A stretch of 64,000 bases of DNA from Leuconostoc citreum (GTDB lineage Bacteria > Bacillota > Bacilli > Lactobacillales > Lactobacillaceae), in assembly GCF_004354555.1 (NCBI RefSeq), contig NZ_PUFH01000004.1:372001-436000 (forward strand), written 5' to 3'. The number at the start of each line of letters is the position of its first letter. Positions within the stretch are counted from its first letter, which is position 1. The notes under the pieces were generated by a model, which was not told the DNA's origin, did not search any database, and worked only from the letters and a program-made list of their open reading frames with translations. Below are positions 8,536 through 16,760 of this stretch, piece by piece. The position numbers were made by a program, and so were the translations under genes.

Positions 8536-9408
8536 ATGAAACCAGTACGTAAAGCAGTTATTCCAGCCGCAGGATTAGGCACACGTTTCCTGCCAGCAAC
8601 AAAGGCACTTGCCAAAGAGATGCTCCCAATTGTTGATACGCCAACAATTGAATATATTGTGCGTGAAGCCATCGCCTCAGGAATTGAAGATATTGTGATT
8701 GTTGATGGTAAGTCAAAGCGCTCAATTGAAGATCATTTTGATTCTAATCCTGAACTAGAGAATAATCTGCGTGAAAAAGGCAAAGATGAACTATTAAAGA
8801 TTGTTCAAGAAACTACCGATATTAACATGTATTTTATTCGTCAGTCACATCCGAATGGGTTAGGCGATGCTGTTTTGACTGCAAAAGCTTTTATCGGCGA
8901 CGAGCCATTTGTCGTGTTACTAGGTGATGACTTAATGCAGGATGAAGTACCACTCACAAAGCAACTAATAGAACGTTATGAAGAAACTGGCGAATCAACG
9001 CTAGCGGTTATGAAGGTACCACATGATCAAGTTTCTGAGTACGGGGTAATTGATCCAGCTGCTGAAGCTTCTGATGGTTTATACCGTGTTAAGACATTTG
9101 TGGAGAAGCCTAAGCCAGAAGATGCACCATCTGATTTGGCGATTATTGGTCGCTACTTGTTGACACCAGAAATTTTTGAAGAATTAGAAAATACGAAACC
9201 TGGTAAAGGTAATGAAATCCAATTGACTGATGCGATTGATTCTTTGAACAATCGTCAACACGTTTATGCACATGAATTTAAAGGTAGCCGGTATGACATC
9301 GGATCTAAGATTGGTTTCTTAGAAACTAATATTGAATTTGGTTTGAAGCATCCACAGACACGTGATCAGTTGCGTGCTTATATTAAGGAATTAGCTGCAA
9401 AATTATAA
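8536..9408 (+). CDS. galU: UTP-glucose-1-phosphate uridylyltransferase
   Basis: Makes UDP-glucose from UTP and glucose-1-phosphate; 290 residues, cytoplasmic. The nucleotidyltransferase motif [21 protein letters not shown] is at the N-terminus (about residues 11-31), with [11 protein letters not shown] (about residue 190) and the [11 protein letters not shown] segment further on. Glucose-1-phosphate can come from sucrose phosphorylase and phosphoglucomutase, both encoded within 7 kb, so this gene connects sucrose use to polysaccharide precursors. Ribosome site AGAGAG. Confidence 0.95.
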   Translation: MKPVRKAVIPAAGLGTRFLPATKALAKEMLPIVDTPTIEYIVREAIASGIEDIVIVDGKSKRSIEDHFDSNPELENNLREKGKDELLKIVQETTDINMYFIRQSHPNGLGDAVLTAKAFIGDEPFVVLLGDDLMQDEVPLTKQLIERYEETGESTLAVMKVPHDQVSEYGVIDPAAEASDGLYRVKTFVEKPKPEDAPSDLAIIGRYLLTPEIFEELENTKPGKGNEIQLTDAIDSLNNRQHVYAHEFKGSRYDIGSKIGFLETNIEFGLKHPQTRDQLRAYIKELAAKL

Positions 9409-9505
9409 GTCGATACCATTGTCAGTGTAGACATTTGATTAGACAAAGACAGTTGTTTTGTGTAAAATTATACTGATAAAAGGTAAGTAAAGTGAGGCGT
9501 GTCAA

Positions 9506-10474
9506 ATGGCAGATTTAAAACGATATGATGTTATCATAGTGGGTGCTGGACCAGCGGGAATGACAGCGGCGACGTATGCGTCACGGGCTAATTTGTCTGT
9601 GCTGATGTTAGACCGTGGTATTTATGGTGGCCAAATGAATAACACTGCTGACGTTGAAAATTATCCCGGATTTGATACAATTCTTGGACCGGATTTAGCT
9701 GAAAAAATGTATGCGTCTTCTACTCAATTTGGCGCTGAATATGGCTTTGGTAGTGTGGAAAGTGTTGAATTGCAAGGGCAAGACAGGATTGTTCATACAG
9801 ATATGGGCGACTATGTGACGAAAGCAATTATTATTGCCACAGGTTCAGAACATATTCATTTAGGAGTTGATGGCGAAGAACAATACCAAGGACGTGGTGT
9901 GAGTTATTGTGCCGTTTGTGATGGGGCCTTTTTCCGGGATGAGGATGTATTAGTTATCGGTGGTGGTGATTCAGCTATTGAAGAGGGTCTCTATCTTACT
10001 AATTTAGCCAAATCAGTTACTGTATTGCATCGCCGTGATAAGTTACGTGCACAGCAAATTATTCAGGATCGTGCCTTTGATAATGAAAAAATGGCATTTC
10101 GGTGGCATACAGAAGTACTGAAAATCACTGGGGACGATGAAAAGGTAACTGGTGTAGATGTTATTAATAACCAAACACAAGAAGTGTCGCACATTGATGC
10201 CAGCGGTATCTTTATATATGTTGGCTTGATGGCAAACACACAAGGGTTTGAAAATCTCAATATTACAGACAGCGAAGGCTGGATTCTAACCAACGAAAAA
10301 ATGGAAACGACCATTCCGGGTGTCTTTGCTGTTGGTGATGTTCGTGCAAAGACATTACGTCAGATTACAACAGCAGTTGGCGATGGTGGTATTGCTGGAC
10401 AGGCAGCTTATGACTACATTAGTAGTTTGCCATCTGTCAATGAGGCAACAACCAGCGTAAAAGCAAATTCTTAG
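9506..10474 (+). CDS. trxB: Thioredoxin-disulfide reductase
   Basis: FAD/NADPH flavoprotein that reduces thioredoxin, 322 residues. FAD-binding GAGPAGMTAA (residues 13-22), redox pair Cys135/Cys138 in CAVCDG, NADPH site GGGDSAIEEG and the C-terminal FAVGDVR are all in place. GAGG precedes the ATG. The gene stop codon lies in the loop of its own terminator hairpin. The gpsA-galU-trxB order resembles that of other Lactobacillales. Confidence 0.95.
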   Translation: MADLKRYDVIIVGAGPAGMTAATYASRANLSVLMLDRGIYGGQMNNTADVENYPGFDTILGPDLAEKMYASSTQFGAEYGFGSVESVELQGQDRIVHTDMGDYVTKAIIIATGSEHIHLGVDGEEQYQGRGVSYCAVCDGAFFRDEDVLVIGGGDSAIEEGLYLTNLAKSVTVLHRRDKLRAQQIIQDRAFDNEKMAFRWHTEVLKITGDDEKVTGVDVINNQTQEVSHIDASGIFIYVGLMANTQGFENLNITDSEGWILTNEKMETTIPGVFAVGDVRAKTLRQITTAVGDGGIAGQAAYDYISSLPSVNEATTSVKANS

Positions 10475-10488
10475 AATTTGCTTTTTTT
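10462..10488 (+). terminator. Terminator overlapping the trxB stop codon
   Basis: AGCAAATTC (10462-10470) pairs perfectly with GAATTTGCT (10474-10482) around a 3-nt loop, followed by T7. The trxB TAG falls in the loop and the 3' arm, so the 5' arm is coding sequence. Confidence 0.85.
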
Positions 10489-10620
10489 GTTAAATTTAAT
10501 AAGCTTTATTTTATCTTGTTTTTTTCTCATAAATAGTTGCTATAGACAGTTTTTATATGATTTGAAAAACTTATGAAAATTCATGTAAATTAACATTACT
10601 ATTTTCATAGTGGAAAACGT

Positions 10621-10649
10621 TTGACAATTGAGGTGCAAGCGGTTACAAT
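10621..10649 (+). promoter_or_regulatory. Promoter with embedded cre site, permease-sucrose phosphorylase operon
   Basis: TTGACA (10621-10626), 17-bp spacer, TACAAT (10644-10649). The cre TGCAAGCGGTTACA (10634-10647) fits the consensus and covers the spacer and -10, so CcpA binding should block initiation. A second, weaker cre-like stretch GGAAAACGTTTGACA ends in the -35. A palindrome GAACCGGTTC (10691-10700) in the leader is a possible additional operator. Confidence 0.65.
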
Positions 10650-10729
10650 TATTTGTGTTGACTTGCACAAAGAAATTTTAATACAAAAAGGAACCGGTTC
10701 TATTTTAACGAGAACTGAAGGAGAGAATC

Positions 10730-11929
10730 ATGAAGAGTCAAGATAAATGGATTACTAAAGTTGCTTTCTTAGGTATTTCATTCATGTTAACTAGTGCGTA
10801 TGCCATTAACGGGGCACTACCACAGATGACTAAATCATTAGGTGTTTCGGCGACAGAAGTACAGGCGCTTGCAACAACACCCTCAATCGTTGTCACAGTC
10901 TTTGTACTGTTAAGTTCGTTCATTGCTGCTAAACTAGGCGACAAAAAGACAATTATACTCGGTATGTTACTTGTCGGCTTTGCTGGTATCGTGCCATTTT
11001 TCGTCTCATCGTATGCAGCAATTTTAGTTTCTAGAATGGTATTGGGCGCTGGCTTTGGTATTTTTAATTCACTAGCAGTCTCAATGATTGCCGTGATGTA
11101 TCAAGGGCAAACACGTGCCACGATGTTAGGTTGGCGTGCCGCCGTGGAACAAATTGGACAAGCTGTATTAACTTTTGTTGCAGGCTTATTGTTGAATTTT
11201 GGCTGGCATACAACGTTCTTAGTTTATCTTTTGGCTTTCCCAATCTTATACTTATTCTACGTTCGTGTACCAGATACGACAGAAATGTTGGCAGAGGCAG
11301 AAGAAAAGCAAGGAAAAGCTGCTAAAAAAAGTCTAGAAGGACCGAAAAAAATTAGTCCAGTTGTTTGGATATTAACTTTATTTGCAGCTTTCTTAGTTAT
11401 TGATTACATGGCTATTCAACTTAGCTTTCCGTTCATGGCACAGAGTCTAGGCGTAAATGGTATGGTTGTGTCAACAATTTTGTCCTTCATGTTGGTGGCT
11501 GCAATGGTCGGTGGCATAGTATATGGCACAATCCAAAAACTGTTTGGACGTTTTACATTACAAGTGGGCTTGATTTTGATGGCCATTTCCAATTACCTAG
11601 TCGCTTTTTCAAACCATAATTTTGTTATGTTAACGATTGGTGTACTGCTCATTGGCTTCCCAATGCAATTGATTTCACCATTTATTTTTAGTCAATTACC
11701 TAATCTAGCACCACTTAAGAAACAACCATTTGTGACATCAATTATTTTGATTGGTTTTAACGTTGGTGTCTTCGTTGAACCGTTTATTATTTCATTTTTG
11801 GCCGGCATTATGGGCAATCATACAAGTAATGTTGCAGCGGCGGCATATACGACAATTCCGCTGCTCGGTGTCATTCTATTAATTATTGCGGTGATTACTT
11901 TTTTCACTAATCGTAAGCGCTTGGCATAA
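10730..11929 (+). CDS. MFS transporter, probable sugar permease
   Basis: Integral membrane protein of 399 residues with about twelve helices and a basic cytoplasmic loop after helix 6 (EEKQGKAAKKSLEGPKK). The loop between helices 2 and 3 carries AAKLGDKKTI, the degenerate MFS motif A. The substrate is not readable from sequence. It is the first gene after a cre-controlled promoter and sucrose phosphorylase follows 91 bp later with no strong terminator between, so sucrose or a related sugar is a reasonable guess. Confidence 0.8.
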   Translation: MKSQDKWITKVAFLGISFMLTSAYAINGALPQMTKSLGVSATEVQALATTPSIVVTVFVLLSSFIAAKLGDKKTIILGMLLVGFAGIVPFFVSSYAAILVSRMVLGAGFGIFNSLAVSMIAVMYQGQTRATMLGWRAAVEQIGQAVLTFVAGLLLNFGWHTTFLVYLLAFPILYLFYVRVPDTTEMLAEAEEKQGKAAKKSLEGPKKISPVVWILTLFAAFLVIDYMAIQLSFPFMAQSLGVNGMVVSTILSFMLVAAMVGGIVYGTIQKLFGRFTLQVGLILMAISNYLVAFSNHNFVMLTIGVLLIGFPMQLISPFIFSQLPNLAPLKKQPFVTSIILIGFNVGVFVEPFIISFLAGIMGNHTSNVAAAAYTTIPLLGVILLIIAVITFFTNRKRLA

Positions 11930-12020
11930 TGACAGAGCACCTGCGCTGCTAGACGGCGCAATATAAATAGTCTAAGTTTATAAAGTTTACAACTGTGTTT
12001 TTAAAAGGAGAACAAAAAAC

Positions 12021-13472
12021 ATGAAAAAGCTTACCAATGAAGCAATGCTAATTACATATGCTGACTCACTTGGAAAGAATTTAAAAGAATTAAATCAAGT
12101 TTTGTCAAATGAACTTGATGGTGTTGTTGGTGGTGTCCATGTGTTGCCATTTTTCCCTTCAACAGGTGATCGCGGATTCGCCCCTGAAGAATACGAAACA
12201 GTCGACCCAAAGTTTGGTGACTGGTCAGATATCGATAAGTTAGCAGAAAAATATTACTTGATGTTTGATTTCATGTTGAATCATATTTCACCACAATCAA
12301 AGTATTTCCAAGACTTCTTAGAAAAGAAAGAAGCATCAGAATATTATGACATGTTCTTGAAGTATTCTGAATTTTGGCCTGAAAACCGTCCTACTGAAGC
12401 TGATATTGATTTGATTTACAAGCGTAAGGATAAGGCACCATTTGCACCCGTAACATTTGCTGATGGTACAACCGATCAAGTATGGAACACTTTCGGTGAC
12501 CAACAAATGGATTTGGATGTCACTAAAGAAGTAACTAAAAAGTTCATCAAAGACTCATTGGTTAATTTGGCACATCATGGTGCATCTGTTATTCGTTTGG
12601 ATGCCTTTGCTTATGCGATTAAAAAGTTGGACACAAATGATTTCTTCGTTGAACCGGAAATTTGGAACATCTTAGATGAAGTTCGTGAAATCCTGGCAGC
12701 GGAAGGATCAGAAGTGTTGCCAGAAATCCATGAACACTACAAGATTGTCCGTAAGATTACTGAACATGACATGTATTCATATGACTTTGCTTTGCCATTA
12801 ATCACGTTGTATTCATTGTACTCAGGAAAGACAAATCGTTTAGCTGATTGGTTACGTCAAAGCCCAATGAAGCAGTTTACAACCTTGGATACACACGATG
12901 GTATTGGTGTTGTTGATGCTAAGGACTTGTTGACACAAGAAGAAACTGACTTTACAACTGAAGAAATGTACAAAGTTGGTGCCAACGTTAAGAAGATTTT
13001 CTCATCAGCAGCTTATAACAACTTAGACATTTACCAAATTAACACGACTTATTACTCAGCATTAGGAAACGATGACGCTGCTTACTTGCTAGCACGTGCA
13101 GCTCAAATTTTTGCACCAGGTATTCCACAAATTTATTATGTTGGTTTGCTTGCGGGTGAAAATGATATTGAGTTACTAGAAAGCTCAAAAGAAGGCCGTA
13201 ACATTAACCGTCATTATTATGATTTGGCTGAAATTGCTGAAACAACAAAGCGTCCGGTTGTTTCAAACTTGTTTAACTTGCTACGTTTCCGTAATACAAG
13301 CTCAGCGTTTGATTTAGATGGTACAATCGATGTGATTAATGATGGTGAAAACGAATTGACAATCACACGTACGTCTGCAGATGGTAAGACAACAGCTGTG
13401 TTGGATGCTAATTTTGAAACAAAACAATTTACTGTAACAGAAAATGGTGTTGAAATTTTCGCTACAAAGTAA
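12021..13472 (+). CDS. gtfA: Sucrose phosphorylase (GH13)
   Basis: Converts sucrose and phosphate to glucose-1-phosphate and fructose in the cytoplasm, saving one ATP; 483 residues, normal for the family. The GH13 triad is visible: nucleophile Asp194 in IRLDAFAYA, acid/base Glu235 in LPEIHEH, and stabiliser Asp293 in [11 protein letters not shown]. The sequence lacks a signal peptide. AAAGGAG lies in front of the ATG. Placed after an MFS permease and under a cre-controlled promoter, it is probably the main intracellular sucrose-splitting route seen in this window. Leuconostoc is a classical source of this enzyme. Confidence 0.94.
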   Translation: MKKLTNEAMLITYADSLGKNLKELNQVLSNELDGVVGGVHVLPFFPSTGDRGFAPEEYETVDPKFGDWSDIDKLAEKYYLMFDFMLNHISPQSKYFQDFLEKKEASEYYDMFLKYSEFWPENRPTEADIDLIYKRKDKAPFAPVTFADGTTDQVWNTFGDQQMDLDVTKEVTKKFIKDSLVNLAHHGASVIRLDAFAYAIKKLDTNDFFVEPEIWNILDEVREILAAEGSEVLPEIHEHYKIVRKITEHDMYSYDFALPLITLYSLYSGKTNRLADWLRQSPMKQFTTLDTHDGIGVVDAKDLLTQEETDFTTEEMYKVGANVKKIFSSAAYNNLDIYQINTTYYSALGNDDAAYLLARAAQIFAPGIPQIYYVGLLAGENDIELLESSKEGRNINRHYYDLAEIAETTKRPVVSNLFNLLRFRNTSSAFDLDGTIDVINDGENELTITRTSADGKTTAVLDANFETKQFTVTENGVEIFATK

Positions 13473-13482
13473 AGACGTCAAG

Positions 13483-13505
13483 AAAAGCGCCTCGGCGCTT
13501 TTTTG
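13483..13505 (+). terminator. Terminator after sucrose phosphorylase
   Basis: AAAAGCGC (13483-13490) pairs with GCGCTTTT (13495-13502), with a CTCG loop closed by an additional C-G pair and more T. The -10 TATAAT of the next gene (13507-13512) begins just after the T run. Confidence 0.85.
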
Positions 13506-13535
13506 GTATAATAGAGGCAAATAAAGGATAACGTT

Positions 13536-14192
13536 ATGCTCATACTTGCTTCTAATTTACCTCACTTTTTAACAGATATTCTTTCAGCGGATAATCCGTT
13601 TTCAATGACTAAGCTCGTGATTCTTTTTTTGCTTATTTTTATTGAGACAGCAGGTATTGTGACTGGTTTTATACCAGGGGACACAATATTAACCACTGCT
13701 GGTGGACTTGCAGGAACACATCATAATTTCGGCGAATTAATGGCTTATATTGCTATTTTTTCACTGGCTTCTTTTTTGGGCGATGCCGTCAATTATTGGT
13801 TTGGTGCCTTTTTGATGAAACAGATTAGTAAAATTCCGTTTTTAAAGCGACACCTACAGGGAGAAATGTTAGATAAATTAGCTGCTAATTTTCATCCAAA
13901 GCGTTGGCTATTATTTGTTGTTTTAGGACGCTTTTTACCTTTCATTCGTGTTGTTGTACCGCTATTAGCAAGAAGATTAGGACTGCCGTTTGTGAGCTAT
14001 ATTCGTATGGCGGCTTTTGCGAGTGTATTGTGGTCTGCAGTCATTGTTTCTGCAGGATACTTCATTGGACACCTAGATATACCGTCAGATATGCTGTTAA
14101 TTATCGTTGTAGGTATAGCGATCGTCTTTATCGTGGCTTTAAGAGTCCCAAAATTTAGACAAGCAATCGTTAACTTGTTTGTTCGGAAATAA
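13536..14192 (+). CDS. DedA family membrane protein
   Basis: 218 residues, several transmembrane helices, DedA/SNARE-associated family. The family motif FIPGDTI is at about residues 45-51, and the conserved basic segment VLGRFLPFIRVVVPLLA lies at about residues 127-143. DedA proteins are flippase-like; some members recycle undecaprenyl phosphate, others affect membrane homeostasis, and this sequence does not decide which. Own promoter (TATAAT 13507-13512) and AAGGA ribosome site. Confidence 0.85.
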   Translation: MLILASNLPHFLTDILSADNPFSMTKLVILFLLIFIETAGIVTGFIPGDTILTTAGGLAGTHHNFGELMAYIAIFSLASFLGDAVNYWFGAFLMKQISKIPFLKRHLQGEMLDKLAANFHPKRWLLFVVLGRFLPFIRVVVPLLARRLGLPFVSYIRMAAFASVLWSAVIVSAGYFIGHLDIPSDMLLIIVVGIAIVFIVALRVPKFRQAIVNLFVRK

Positions 14193-14203
14193 TCAAACTT
14201 TGT

Positions 14204-14209
14204 TATAAT
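14204..14209 (+). promoter_or_regulatory. -10 box of the phosphoglucomutase gene
   Basis: TATAAT at 14204-14209, 28 nt ahead of the ATG at 14238, with an AGGAG ribosome site between. The -35 is weak. Confidence 0.45.
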
Positions 14210-14237
14210 AAAGCTAGAATACACATAGGAGAAAATC

Positions 14238-15938
14238 ATGAGCTATCAAGAACAATTAGCAAAATGGGAAGCAGCAGTTTTGCCAGAATATTTGGCCAAG
14301 GATTTGGCGCACTATACACCTGAAGAGCAAGAAGATGCGTTCTACCAGAATTTGAGTTTTGGTACAGCTGGCATGCGTGGTGTTTTGGGTGCCGGCACAA
14401 ATCGTATGAATATTTATACAGTTCGTCAAGTCACTGAGGCATTAGCGCGTTATATTGACGCCCAGGGCAATGCTGAAAAGACTAGTGGTGTTGTTATCAG
14501 TTTTGATTCGCGACACTTTTCACCAGAATTTGCTTCAGATGCAGCGCAGGTTTTATCTGCACATGGTATTAAAGCCTATTTGTTTAGCAGTTTACGACCA
14601 ACACCGGAGTTGTCTTTTGCTGTACGCGAACTTGGCACATTTGCGGGCATTATGATTACAGCATCGCACAATCCTAAAGAATATAATGGCTATAAAGTAT
14701 ACGGAGCGGATGGTGGACAAATGGTGCCAGAAGCTGTTGAGGCGGTTGTTTCAGAACTTGAAAATATACAAGATGTCTTTACGATCGCTTTAGATGAATC
14801 AAATGCGCATGTGCAAGTTATTGATTCAGAAATTGATGATAAGTATTTAGCTAACGTTGCCACAGTAACGGTTAACCCAGAGTTGGTTGCTAAGGAAGGG
14901 GCTTCGTTGAAATTTGTTTATTCACCGCTACATGGCACAGGACAGTATATTGGTGAAAAAGCACTACAACAAGCTGGTTTTACAAACTATACCATTGTAA
15001 AAGAGCAAGCGGTGATTGACGGAGATTTCCCAACAGTTAAGAAGCCAAACCCAGAAGATGCAGCAGCCTTAGTTATGGCTATTGATTATGCTAAGCGTGA
15101 AGGGGCTGATGCGGTTGTGGCGACTGATCCCGATGCAGATCGTATGGGAGCAGCTGTCAAATTAGCTGATGACACATTCCAAGTCTTAACAGGGAACCAA
15201 ATTGCGGCTGTGCTTGTGAATTATTTTTTGACGGCAAAGAAAGAAACAAATACATTACCAGAAAATGGTGCTATTGTGACTTCAATTGTTTCTTCACGTT
15301 TTGCTTCAAAGATAGCGGCTAGTTTTGGGGTAACAACAGCAGACGTCTTGACAGGGTTCAAGTACATTGCTGCAACGATTGATGAGTATGAAGCAACTAA
15401 ATCACATCAATTCTTATTTGGCTTTGAAGAGAGTTTTGGTTACCTGGTTAAGCCATTTGCCCATGACAAAGATGCTATTCAAGCTCTTGTGTTATTTGCT
15501 GAAGTAGCAGCATATTATAAGTCACAAGGCAAGACGTTCGCCGACGGCCTACAAGAGTTATTTGAAAAGTTTGGTTACTTTGAAGAAAAGACAATTAGCC
15601 TAGACTTTCCAGGGATACATGGTAATGATGAAATGTCAGCCATTATCAGTAAGTTCCGTAATGAACAGCCGAAGACAATTGGTGGTGTGGCAGTCAATCG
15701 TGTACAAGATTTTTCAACGGCAACTGAAACATCAGCAGACGGTCAACAAAAAACATTACCACAGCCAAAAGCTAATGTCTTGAAATATTGGTTAGCAGAT
15801 GGTTCTTGGGTGGCTGTGCGTCCTTCAGGTACTGAACCAAAATTGAAATTCTACATTGGTGTTGAATCCGATAGTCAAGCGACATCACAAGCTAAAATTG
15901 ATGTTATTTCGGAAGATTTGATGCGCTTTGCAAAGTAA
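14238..15938 (+). CDS. pgcA: Alpha-phosphoglucomutase (PgcA-type phosphohexomutase)
   Basis: Interconverts glucose-1-phosphate and glucose-6-phosphate; 566 residues, the usual length of the Firmicutes PgcA group. The phosphoserine loop ITASHNPKEYNGYK, the Mg-binding loop ATDPDADRMG, the sugar-binding GFEESFGY and the C-terminal phosphate site RPSGTEPKLK are all present. Between sucrose phosphorylase (which produces glucose-1-phosphate) and GalU (which uses it), it connects sucrose breakdown to central metabolism and UDP-glucose. Confidence 0.95.
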   Translation: MSYQEQLAKWEAAVLPEYLAKDLAHYTPEEQEDAFYQNLSFGTAGMRGVLGAGTNRMNIYTVRQVTEALARYIDAQGNAEKTSGVVISFDSRHFSPEFASDAAQVLSAHGIKAYLFSSLRPTPELSFAVRELGTFAGIMITASHNPKEYNGYKVYGADGGQMVPEAVEAVVSELENIQDVFTIALDESNAHVQVIDSEIDDKYLANVATVTVNPELVAKEGASLKFVYSPLHGTGQYIGEKALQQAGFTNYTIVKEQAVIDGDFPTVKKPNPEDAAALVMAIDYAKREGADAVVATDPDADRMGAAVKLADDTFQVLTGNQIAAVLVNYFLTAKKETNTLPENGAIVTSIVSSRFASKIAASFGVTTADVLTGFKYIAATIDEYEATKSHQFLFGFEESFGYLVKPFAHDKDAIQALVLFAEVAAYYKSQGKTFADGLQELFEKFGYFEEKTISLDFPGIHGNDEMSAIISKFRNEQPKTIGGVAVNRVQDFSTATETSADGQQKTLPQPKANVLKYWLADGSWVAVRPSGTEPKLKFYIGVESDSQATSQAKIDVISEDLMRFAK

Positions 15939-15941
15939 TTC

Positions 15942-15970
15942 TGGACAAGTAATAATTTATTTGATATAAT
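15942..15970 (+). promoter_or_regulatory. Promoter of rplS
   Basis: TGGACA (15942-15947), 17-bp spacer, TATAAT (15965-15970). The transcript would have a leader of about 80 nt. Confidence 0.65.
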
Positions 15971-15977
15971 TAAAAAA

Positions 15978-16050
15978 GCCGTAATGGCAATATTAACGAT
16001 AATCCGCTGTGCGTCAAGCCTAAGGGCAAGTGTAAGATTGTCGACTAGGA
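15978..16050 (+). promoter_or_regulatory. Possible L19 autoregulatory leader
   Basis: The roughly 80-nt leader contains GCC...GGC and other short pairings (AGCCTAAGGGC region) before the ribosome site TAGGAG. Firmicutes rplS leaders include a known L19 leader element; position and size fit, but I cannot confirm the consensus by eye. Confidence 0.3.
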
Positions 16051-16059
16051 GAATGACCA

Positions 16060-16419
16060 ATGCGTCAAAATACTATTTTAGAGAATGTGACATCAGCACA
16101 ATTGCGTTCTGATATTCCTGAGTTCCGTGCCGGTGATACAGTTAAGGTTTATGCCAAGATTGTCGAAGGTTCACGTGAACGTATCCAATTGTTTGAAGGC
16201 GTTGTCATCAAGCGTAAGGGTTCAGGTATTCAAGCAACATATACTGTTCGTAAGATTTCATCAGGTGTAGGTGTGGAACGTACTTTCCCATTACATTCAC
16301 CTCGTGTTGAAAAGATTGAAGTTGTACGCTTTGGTGCGGTTCGCCGTGCTAAGTTGTACTACTTGCGTGCTTTGCAAGGTAAAGCCGCTCGTATCAAGGA
16401 ACGTCGTCGCGACGTATAA
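16060..16419 (+). CDS. rplS: 50S ribosomal protein L19
   Basis: Large-subunit protein at the 30S/50S interface, 119 residues, standard length. The core [20 protein letters not shown] and C-terminal [10 protein letters not shown] segments are characteristic. In many Firmicutes rplS follows trmD in the rpsP-rimM-trmD-rplS group; here it stands alone, 36 kb from trmD and 21 kb from rpsP, with its own promoter and terminator. Confidence 0.96.
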   Translation: MRQNTILENVTSAQLRSDIPEFRAGDTVKVYAKIVEGSRERIQLFEGVVIKRKGSGIQATYTVRKISSGVGVERTFPLHSPRVEKIEVVRFGAVRRAKLYYLRALQGKAARIKERRRDV

Positions 16420-16425
16420 TCCTAA

Positions 16426-16452
16426 AAAGGCACCCATTGCAGGTGCTTTTTT
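16426..16452 (+). terminator. Terminator after rplS
   Basis: GCACC (16430-16434) pairs with GGTGC (16442-16446), extended by A/T pairing at the base and followed by T6. Confidence 0.8.
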
Positions 16453-16557
16453 ACTACAATTTTTATGCCACTACAGCTCAAGTATAGCGGTTGTCTGTGT
16501 AATATTTGCGTAACACAATAGCAAAGCTATTGATATGGATACCAATCTCTGAGGGTA

Positions 16558-16705
16558 TATAATAGTTACATACTCGAATAATATTTGAGTTTCATTACTC
16601 CCCTAGTAATGTTTCAATCAGCCCCCCAATTACTGATTGATTTTAATGATAGCGAGAGCTATCTTCCCTCTGACCATTGCCCTCTTCGGTCAGAGGGATT
16701 TTTTT
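16558..16705 (+). ncRNA. Candidate small RNA with five hairpins and C-rich loops
   Basis: A TATAAT box (16558-16563) precedes a run of stems: 16572-16590 (ACTCGAA/TTTGAGT); 16593-16611 (CATTACT/AGTAATG, loop CCCCT); 16615-16639 (CAATCAG/CTGATTG, loop starting CCCCCC); 16648-16663 (GATAGC/GCTATC, GAGA tetraloop); and a terminator stem 16666-16697 (CCCTCTGACC/GGTCAGAGGG) whose loop contains GCCCTC, ending in T7. No gene-sized frame explains it. C-rich single-stranded loops can pair with GGAGG ribosome sites, a known mode of Gram-positive regulatory RNAs. The -35 is poor. The RNA would be about 135 nt. It occupies most of the gene-free stretch 16420-16760. Confidence 0.6.
16666..16705 (+). terminator. 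Strong terminator ending the small RNA candidate
   Basis: Ten-base stem CCCTCTGACC (16666-16675) with GGTCAGAGGG (16688-16697), then A and T7. It is about 240 bp past the rplS terminator, so it is not needed for rplS and implies a separate transcript. Confidence 0.85.
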
Positions 16706-16723
16706 GTGCTGACTGCTGAAAAA

Positions 16724-16737
16724 CGAACTTATGTTCG
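16724..16737. promoter_or_regulatory. LexA (SOS) box upstream of dinB
   Basis: CGAACTTATGTTCG is a perfect palindrome arms-wise and matches the Gram-positive LexA/DinR consensus CGAAC-N4-GTTCG. It covers the -35 zone of the dinB promoter, so LexA binding should block transcription until DNA damage. Confidence 0.85.
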
Positions 16738-16745
16738 CTTATTGA

Positions 16746-16754
16746 TGTTATAAT
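16746..16754 (+). promoter_or_regulatory. Extended -10 of dinB, 6 nt from the ATG
   Basis: TGTTATAAT: TATAAT at 16749-16754 with an upstream TG. Only GTTGAT separates it from the ATG at 16761, so the transcript should begin at or next to the start codon. Confidence 0.65.
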
Positions 16755-16760
16755 GTTGAT

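Noticed and set aside
11943-11959. GC-rich hairpin between the MFS gene and sucrose phosphorylase as a terminator
   Set aside because: The stem (TGCGC/GCGCA) is short and no T run follows, so read-through is likely; at most it is a processing or attenuation site.
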